Assembly: GCA_903834675.1 (NCBI GenBank)
Contig: CAILKC010000486.1
Span: 1-10,495 of the forward strand
Origin: an uncultured Victivallales bacterium
GTDB taxonomy: Bacteria > Verrucomicrobiota > Lentisphaeria > Oligosphaerales > JAFGRS01
Reading direction: 5' to 3'
Length of the DNA stretch: 10,495 bases
Shown here: one piece after another, positions 5,934-10,495 of the stretch
Position numbering within the stretch: position 1 is the stretch's first letter
How the letters are laid out: every line of letters begins with the position of its first letter
Notes under the pieces: model-generated
Databases searched by the model: none
What the model was told of the DNA's origin: nothing
The model's input: the letters and a program-made list of their open reading frames with translations, nothing else
Translations under genes and position numbers: made by a program

Positions 5934-7991
5934 TCAGCACCCCGCCCGTTTCTTGGTCGGGGCGGCGGGCGCTGCAGCGGGGGCTGCGGGAGGCGCACTG
6001 ACGGGTGCGGCCGGCTTCATTGCCGGGACGGCGCCGGCCGGCGCCATCGGCGCGCCGACGGCACCGCGGCTTGAATCGCTGACGATGCCCTTGGGCCGCA
6101 TGATCTCGTCCCAGTACCGGGTGACCCCGCCGCTGAGGACGCGGATGGGGCGCGGCCCTTTCTGGATGAGTGCGCCGCCGACCGCGGCGGAGATGGAGCC
6201 GTCGCGGCAGACGAGCACCAGCGGGCGTTTGTCGACCAGGTAGGCGGGGCTGGCCATCAGGACTTCAACCGGCACGTTGGTGGCGCCATCGATGTGGTAC
6301 TCGGCGAACTGGGGCGCCGGCCGGAGGTCAACCACCTCGACGCTGCCCGGCAGGTCGGCCAGTTGCTGGGCGAGCGCCTCCGGGGTCACGCGCTCGGGGA
6401 GGTTGACGAAGACGCCGGGCGTGGGCGTCGGGCCTTGGGCCTGGGCGCCGAGGGTGGGCAGGCCTGCCTCGATCCACGCTTCGCTGCCCCCTTCCATATT
6501 CCAGACGTCCTTGAACCCGAGTTTCTGCACGACGCCGGCCGCCATGCTGGAGCGGTAGGAGGAGTTGCAGACCATCAGCACCGGCATATTTGGGTCGAGG
6601 CGTCCGGCCTCGCGGGCCAACGTGTTCAACGGCAGGTTGAGCACGTTGCCGATGCGCAGCCCCATCCATTCGGACGGCAAGCGGATGTCGACGATGATGG
6701 GCGCGGTTCCTGCCTGCATCTTCGCGTAGAGCTCCGCCGGCTTCATCAGCGAAATCTTCTGCGTCGGCAACCCGGCCTTGCCCCAGGCAGCCATCCCGCC
6801 CGCCAGAGCCCCGGCGGGTTTGTCGTAGCCGACCCGGTGCAGCCGGAAGGCTGCTTCCTGCGCCTCGACGTCGCTGCCGATCAGCACGAAGGGCTCGCCC
6901 CAGGGGACCATGATGCCGACCCAGGTCTCGAAACGGCCTCGCACCGCGATGTTGATGGCCCCCTGGGCGTGGCCGCTGGCGAAGTCCTTGCCGCTGCGCA
7001 GGTCAATCAGCCACGCCCCTTTGCCGCCCAACTCGGCGACCGCCTGCGGCGCCAGCCCCGACGGCACCTTGGCCCAGTCCACCAGTTCCGGTCCGGCGTG
7101 GTTCATGGCGGCGTTGTGCTTGAAGTACTGGGGCGCCTCGGGCAGGCCGTCAATGAGCGCCATGACAAACGAGTTCAAGTCTTGGTGCTGGAGGTAGGGG
7201 TTGACCTTCTTCTGCTCGCCGAACGTCGACACCGGTTGGTCGCTCAGGTGCGCGCCGCAGAGCGAGCCGGCCCCGTGGGCAGGAAAGACCTTGGTGGCAT
7301 CGGGCAGCTTGGCCAGCTTGTCGTTCCAAGAGTGGTACATCATCGTGGCCAACTCCGCCGCCGCCACCTTGCCACCCATCAGGTCCGGTCGGCCGAGGCT
7401 GCCGATGAACACGGTGTCACCAGTGAGGACGAAGTCGGGCTGCGCGCTGTCGGCCGGATGATAGATCACCAGACAGGTGCTGTCCGGCGTGTGCCCCGGG
7501 GTCGTCCGCAACACCCCGCGGATGGCGCCGAACTTCACCTCGTCGCCGTCGGACAGCGGCGCGTTGGGATACGTGGGGTTGGTGGCCTGGTTGACCAGGA
7601 TCGCGGCGCCGGTCTCCTTGGCCAGCTCCGTGTGCCCGGCCACGAAATCCGCATGGGAGTGGGTCAGGTAGATCCGGGTGATCTTGAGTTTCAGCTCGGC
7701 GGCATCCTTGAGGTAGCGAGCCGTGTCGCGGGCAGGATCCACGATCATGGCCTCGCCGCCGCTGCCCAGCAGGTAGGAGTAGTGCGACAGGACGGCGAGG
7801 TTGTACTGCCGGAAGACGAAGTCCGGGCTCTGCCTCTCGGTCTCCTTGACCACCTGGACGCTGGCCGCCTCGTCGCCGTGAGTTGCCGCCTCCGCGTCAC
7901 CGGGTAACGCCGCAGTTCCCACGCTCTGCCACCCAACCAGCAGGCAAGCAACAAGGAACCCCTTAGCCGTCCGCCGTACCGTGAATCGCAT
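5934..7991 (-). CDS. Exported persulfide dioxygenase-like MBL protein with three rhodanese domains
   Basis: A 685-aa protein whose start ATG 7991 has AGAGGAGGT (AGGAGG at 7998-8003) six bases upstream. Residues 1-30 look like a signal peptide: basic n-region MRFTVRRTAK, hydrophobic core, then an AEA-like end near 35. The metallo-beta-lactamase domain (about 52-290) resembles ETHE1/Blh/CstB persulfide dioxygenases, which oxidise glutathione- or other persulfides to sulfite. Visible ligands are H111 and H113 and D115 in HSHADF, H167 in TPGHTPDST, D192 in TGDTVF and H239 in PAHGAGS. Rhodanese-like domain 1 (about 312-410) lacks a catalytic cysteine (LIGSDVEAQ). Domain 2 (about 415-514) has Cys475 in VCNSSYRSS. 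Domain 3 (about 535-632) has Cys595 in VCRDGSISA. A Pro/Ala-rich tail ends in KKRAGC. CstB has the MBL plus two rhodanese folds; here there is a third. As first gene of the operon it probably detoxifies or processes sulfane sulfur in the periplasm. Confidence 0.94.
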   Translation of the reverse strand: MRFTVRRTAKGFLVACLLVGWQSVGTAALPGDAEAATHGDEAASVQVVKETERQSPDFVFRQYNLAVLSHYSYLLGSGGEAMIVDPARDTARYLKDAAELKLKITRIYLTHSHADFVAGHTELAKETGAAILVNQATNPTYPNAPLSDGDEVKFGAIRGVLRTTPGHTPDSTCLVIYHPADSAQPDFVLTGDTVFIGSLGRPDLMGGKVAAAELATMMYHSWNDKLAKLPDATKVFPAHGAGSLCGAHLSDQPVSTFGEQKKVNPYLQHQDLNSFVMALIDGLPEAPQYFKHNAAMNHAGPELVDWAKVPSGLAPQAVAELGGKGAWLIDLRSGKDFASGHAQGAINIAVRGRFETWVGIMVPWGEPFVLIGSDVEAQEAAFRLHRVGYDKPAGALAGGMAAWGKAGLPTQKISLMKPAELYAKMQAGTAPIIVDIRLPSEWMGLRIGNVLNLPLNTLAREAGRLDPNMPVLMVCNSSYRSSMAAGVVQKLGFKDVWNMEGGSEAWIEAGLPTLGAQAQGPTPTPGVFVNLPERVTPEALAQQLADLPGSVEVVDLRPAPQFAEYHIDGATNVPVEVLMASPAYLVDKRPLVLVCRDGSISAAVGGALIQKGPRPIRVLSGGVTRYWDEIMRPKGIVSDSSRGAVGAPMAPAGAVPAMKPAAPVSAPPAAPAAAPAAPTKKRAGC

Positions 7992-8119
7992 GGTAGACCT
8001 CCTCTGGTCTGTGTGTGCCAACACCTAAGGTGAGACTGCCAAGGGACAGCCCTGGTTGCACGCCGCTCAGGACTTGGCCCTGTCCGTGCCCGCTACGTCC
8101 ACGGCTAGCCGAGTCATAA

Positions 8120-8147
8120 GGTATAATGGCCAAACACAATATGTCAA
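8120..8147 (-). promoter_or_regulatory. Candidate promoter of the sulfur operon, with possible operator dyad
   Basis: On minus, a perfect TTGACA (8147-8142) is followed after 16 bases by TATACC (8125-8120, 4 of 6 to TATAAT). A start near 8113 would give a leader of about 120 bases before ATG 7991. The promoter lies in a short AT-rich island within GC-rich DNA. An imperfect dyad, ACACAATATGT (8134-8144), overlaps the -35 box and spacer, where a repressor such as an ArsR-type persulfide sensor could act; no such regulator is encoded in the window. The same island also has TATAAT on plus (8122-8127), without a matching -35. Confidence 0.45.
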
Positions 8148-8149
8148 TG

Positions 8150-8693
8150 CACGGAAGGCCGGGAACAAGCGCCCGGATCGTCCGCGTCGTCGGTTGTGCC
8201 GCATGGCCCAGCGGGCACGTTCTGGAGGGCCAGCATCCCGGCCTGCTTGCAGGCGGTGAGCCGTTTGCGCCGATACGGCCGCTGGTCACGGCTCAGCGGG
8301 ACATGCGTCCCTGTGGAGCTACGCCCTCCACGGTCTGCGGATGCCTTGCACTTCCATCACACCGGGACCAGGTTCTGTCTCGTGGCCCTGGAAAAGCAAT
8401 CTTCTACTGGCTTCCAGATGGCCCTGGCGCGCCCGGAAGCCCCGCGGGGCGAGGCGGGCCGGGTGCCCTACAGGGAGGCGTTGCCCTTGAGGTTCGGCAC
8501 CTCACCGAGAGGCGGCGAACAGACCGCCGCCACCACCAACGTTGCGTCATGCCCGTGCGGGGCGCCTCCCTCGACCCTCGACCGGCGCTCTTCCACGCCT
8601 GCTGAGAAGCGGTGAAAAAATCGGGGGCGGTATCGGAATCGTGCCTGGCCGAGCCACGCGAAGCAGCTTGCCGATGGCGGTTCGGGCCTTTCT
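8150..8693. other. Gene-free stretch between the sulfur operon and the chaperone unit
   Basis: Several frames are open here on both strands, but none has a recognisable motif or a good ribosome binding site, and I call no gene. Two adjacent small hairpins lie on plus: GGGAC (8298-8302)/GTCCC (8307-8311) and GTGGAG (8313-8318)/CTCCAC (8326-8331). A short near-repeat, CCTGCTGAG preceded by CTTC and a few bases, occurs at about 8589-8606 and 8691-8707; the second copy overlaps the end of the zinc-ribbon gene. No T-run terminator for that gene is visible. The stretch may hold decayed sequence or an untranslated RNA, with nothing to decide between them. Confidence 0.3.
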
Positions 8694-8981
8694 TCACACC
8701 TGCTGAGGGGTTATGCGGCCAGGGCAGCGACACTGACGCTGGCTGAGGAGCAGCAGACGTGCCCCGGCCGACGTCTGGCGGCAGGCTTGGGCCCAGCGCA
8801 ATAGGGCACTCGCCCGCACGGAAGCTCCGGCCAGCAAAGCACCCCGGGCCGCCTGCCGGGCCGCGTGAGCGCAAACGGTCAAGCGCATGAGCCGACGCAG
8901 GTCGGCACCGCAGCGGGAGCAATCGCCCGTGCCGCGGAACTGCGCCTGGCACACGGGGCAGCGTAACTCAGGTTCGGCCAC
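8694..8981 (-). CDS. Small zinc-ribbon protein coupled to the Hsp70 gene
   Basis: A 95-aa protein starting at GTG 8981, three bases... i.e. directly after the TAA (8986-8984) of the chaperone gene; GGAGGGG (8990-8996) inside the chaperone's 3' end lies eight bases upstream. Residues 8-26 hold two CxxC knuckles, CPVC and CSRCG, a rubredoxin-like zinc ribbon. The rest is an Ala/Leu/Arg-rich helical region (about 34-82, AARQAARGALLAG, ALLRWAQA) resembling a single TPR-like hairpin. The last dozen residues (QRQCRCPGRITPQQV) add two cysteines and look irregular. I know no assigned function. The tight coupling suggests it works with the Hsp70 protein, perhaps as a targeting or client-binding partner; this is inference. 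No catalytic motif is visible. Confidence 0.75.
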   Translation of the reverse strand: MAEPELRCPVCQAQFRGTGDCSRCGADLRRLMRLTVCAHAARQAARGALLAGASVRASALLRWAQACRQTSAGARLLLLSQRQCRCPGRITPQQV

Positions 8982-8983
8982 GG

Positions 8984-10495
8984 TTACATCCCCTCCACGA
9001 AGAAGAGCAGTTCACCCAGCTCGGCCGCGGCCTGACGCAACTCCTCGAGATGGTGTTCCTGGGTAGCGGCGGCGATGCGGGCGCTCAGGGCCTCGGCCTC
9101 GACACCGTCATCGGCGTGCATGACAGCGCGCTTCTCCGTGGCCCGGGCCACCAGGCGCTCCGCCGCGGCCACCGCCCGCCGCCATTCCGCGCTGTCTGCC
9201 TCGTCGGCAGCAGGAGACACCGGGGCACTCTCGTGACCAGCGGCCGCCGCGGTCGCGACCGCATCGCGTTCGCGGAAGATGGTGGTATCGAACTCCAGGG
9301 CGCTGCCTTCCTCGATCTCGTCCTCGTCCTCGTCCTCGTCCCCATCCTCATCCCCGTCCAGGTCGGCGTCCGCGGCCGACTCGGGGCGACTGGCATAGAG
9401 CGCTTCGAGGCGGCGGCGGGCCTCGGCGACCTCTTCACGCGTCATCGTCTTGAAAGCGTTGTCGATAACGATGTGGGTGTTCTTGCCGGTTGCCTTCTCG
9501 ATAGCCGTGACCTTGAGGATGCCGTCGATGTCAAGGTTCATGCGGCAGAGCACGGTGAGCGGCTCTTCCTGCTCGGTGAGGCCCTCGAACCGGAAGTTCC
9601 CCACGAGCACGTTCTTCAGCGCGTCGTCGTCGTCGCCCTGGAAGACCTCCAAGTCCACATCCTGCTGGTAGGCGTGCGCGGTGAAATACTGCTCGGTACG
9701 CGTCACCGGCAAGGGGGTGTTGCGCTCGATGATCGGGTGGTAGCAGTGCGGATAGGGCACCCCGCCGCGCACGCCGAGATAGGAGACGCCGAACGAATAG
9801 GGCGAGACATCCACCAGGACGCGCTCGATGGCGTGGCCGCCCAGACGGGATGCCAGCACCCCGGCGCCCAGCGCCACACACAGGTCGGGGTGGACATCCT
9901 GGCGTGGCGTCAGGCCGGACGCCTCCTTGAGCAAGCGGCAGACGAGGGGTGTCCGGGTGGACCCGCCGACCAGCAGGATGGCATCGAGGTCACCGGACTT
10001 GGTACCCGCGTCGTGCAGGGCTTTGGTCACGCTTTCCAGCGTGGACTCGACCAGCGGCCGGATCAGCCGCTCGTACTCGTCGCGGCTCAGTTCCAGATCG
10101 AGGTGCAGCGGCCTGCCGTCGACCAGCAGCAGATTCTCCTCGCGCACCATCGCGAACGGTTCGGCGCTCAGTTTCATCTTGGCTGCCTCGGCTGCCCACC
10201 AGACTCGCGACCGGGCCACGGCGTGCGCCGGGTCCTGCCGGATGTCGACGCCGGTCTGGCTCTGGAAGGCCTCTTCAAGGCGCCGGGCGAGCTGGTCGGT
10301 GAAGTCGTCGCCGCCGAGACGGTTGTTGCCGTGACTGGCCAGGACCTCGGTGACCTCCCCCTCCAGGCGCACGACGGACACGTCGAAGGTGCCGCCGCCC
10401 AGGTCGTAGACCATGGCGGTGCGGCCGTGCCCGGCCAGTTCCCCGTAGGCGAGGCTGGCGGCGGTCGGCTCATTGAGGATGCGCACCACCTCCAG
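8984..10495 (-). CDS. Hsp70/DnaK-family chaperone, divergent, N-terminus beyond window
   Basis: An ATP-driven chaperone; 503 residues are visible and the frame stays open to the window edge, so roughly the first 135 residues are missing by comparison with DnaK. Visible signatures of the actin-like ATPase are VVRILNEPTAASLAYG (first visible residues), DLGGGTFDVSVV and the LVGGSTRTP phosphate-2 region. The substrate-binding beta domain follows, with ERNTPLPV and the Hsp70-type DGILKVTA strand. Differences from housekeeping DnaK include SPYSFGVSYLG in place of the TPLSLGIETLG region, an extra stretch with PYPHCYHP, and an acidic loop QGDDDDALKN. The alpha-helical lid is short and carries an Asp/Glu-rich tract (encoded at about 9310-9372), an Ala-rich linker and a final helical segment ending ELLFFVEGM. 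No EEVD-like end is present. It is probably an accessory Hsp70. It is followed at once by the zinc-ribbon gene; DnaJ and GrpE genes are not in view. Confidence 0.95.
   Translation of the reverse strand: MEVVRILNEPTAASLAYGELAGHGRTAMVYDLGGGTFDVSVVRLEGEVTEVLASHGNNRLGGDDFTDQLARRLEEAFQSQTGVDIRQDPAHAVARSRVWWAAEAAKMKLSAEPFAMVREENLLLVDGRPLHLDLELSRDEYERLIRPLVESTLESVTKALHDAGTKSGDLDAILLVGGSTRTPLVCRLLKEASGLTPRQDVHPDLCVALGAGVLASRLGGHAIERVLVDVSPYSFGVSYLGVRGGVPYPHCYHPIIERNTPLPVTRTEQYFTAHAYQQDVDLEVFQGDDDDALKNVLVGNFRFEGLTEQEEPLTVLCRMNLDIDGILKVTAIEKATGKNTHIVIDNAFKTMTREEVAEARRRLEALYASRPESAADADLDGDEDGDEDEDEDEIEEGSALEFDTTIFRERDAVATAAAAGHESAPVSPAADEADSAEWRRAVAAAERLVARATEKRAVMHADDGVEAEALSARIAAATQEHHLEELRQAAAELGELLFFVEGM
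9317..9358. repeat. Hexanucleotide tandem repeat in the Hsp70 gene
   Basis: Four perfect CTCGTC units (9317-9340) are followed by three degenerate units (CCCATC, CTCATC, CCCGTC). On the coding strand they read as alternating Asp-Glu codons and form the core of the acidic tract. The six-base period keeps frame, so slippage here would change the number of acidic residues without breaking the gene. Confidence 0.85.

Noticed and set aside
6294..7907. Long plus-strand open frame of 537 codons
   Set aside because: It lies wholly antisense to the MBL-rhodanese gene, whose conserved motifs are clear; the antisense product is Arg/Gly/His-rich without a domain.
8122..8127. Perfect TATAAT on plus as a promoter toward the chaperone side
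   Set aside because: No -35 box at proper spacing lies upstream and no plus-strand gene follows.
8126..8615. Two overlapping plus-strand frames of 139-159 codons
   Set aside because: Their products are Arg/Pro/Gly-rich without similarity I can recognise, and neither has a convincing start signal.
8404..8952. Minus-strand frame of 182 codons overlapping the zinc-ribbon gene
   Set aside because: It has no motif or ribosome binding site and competes with the zinc-ribbon frame, which has two CxxC knuckles and a good start signal.

Overview
This is a visibly GC-rich bacterial window holding one tRNA, four complete protein genes, one gene cut by the right edge, one decayed gene, and several dispersed repeats. 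All intact protein genes lie on the minus strand; the tRNA and the pseudogene are on plus. The host phylum cannot be fixed. The tRNA gene does not encode its CCA tail, which argues weakly against Gammaproteobacteria. The repeat inside the pseudogene recalls dispersed repeats I associate from memory with Verrucomicrobiota-type genomes, but that is only a hint.

Left part (1-3275). A tRNA-Leu(UAG) is followed by about 230 bases with no gene I can support. Next, on minus, is a membrane-anchored thioredoxin with an intact WCGPC site whose last helix is replaced by unrelated sequence. A plus-strand type IIG/MmeI-like restriction-methyltransferase pseudogene follows, broken by two large deletions, a frameshift, two TAG codons and an in-frame block of repeat sequence. 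This stretch looks like an old, scrambled region beside a tRNA.

Centre (3276-7991). The main content is a compact sulfur operon read right to left. It encodes an exported persulfide-dioxygenase-like metallo-beta-lactamase protein with three rhodanese-like domains, a YeeE/YedE half-transporter, and a second YeeE/YedE half fused to three more rhodanese domains. The last two genes overlap by an ATGA junction. Signal peptide and positive-inside reasoning place the enzymatic domains of all three multidomain proteins, including the thioredoxin, outside the cytoplasmic membrane. I infer an envelope persulfide/thiosulfate handling and sulfur uptake system. It is related to the bigR-blh type of operon but has six rhodanese folds, three of them lacking the catalytic cysteine. 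A candidate promoter with a perfect TTGACA lies at 8120-8147.

Right part (8150-10495). About 540 bases without a convincing gene are followed by a two-gene minus-strand unit: a divergent Hsp70/DnaK-family chaperone (its first ~135 residues lie beyond the window) with a strongly acidic tract in its C-terminal part, and, three bases downstream, a small zinc-ribbon protein.
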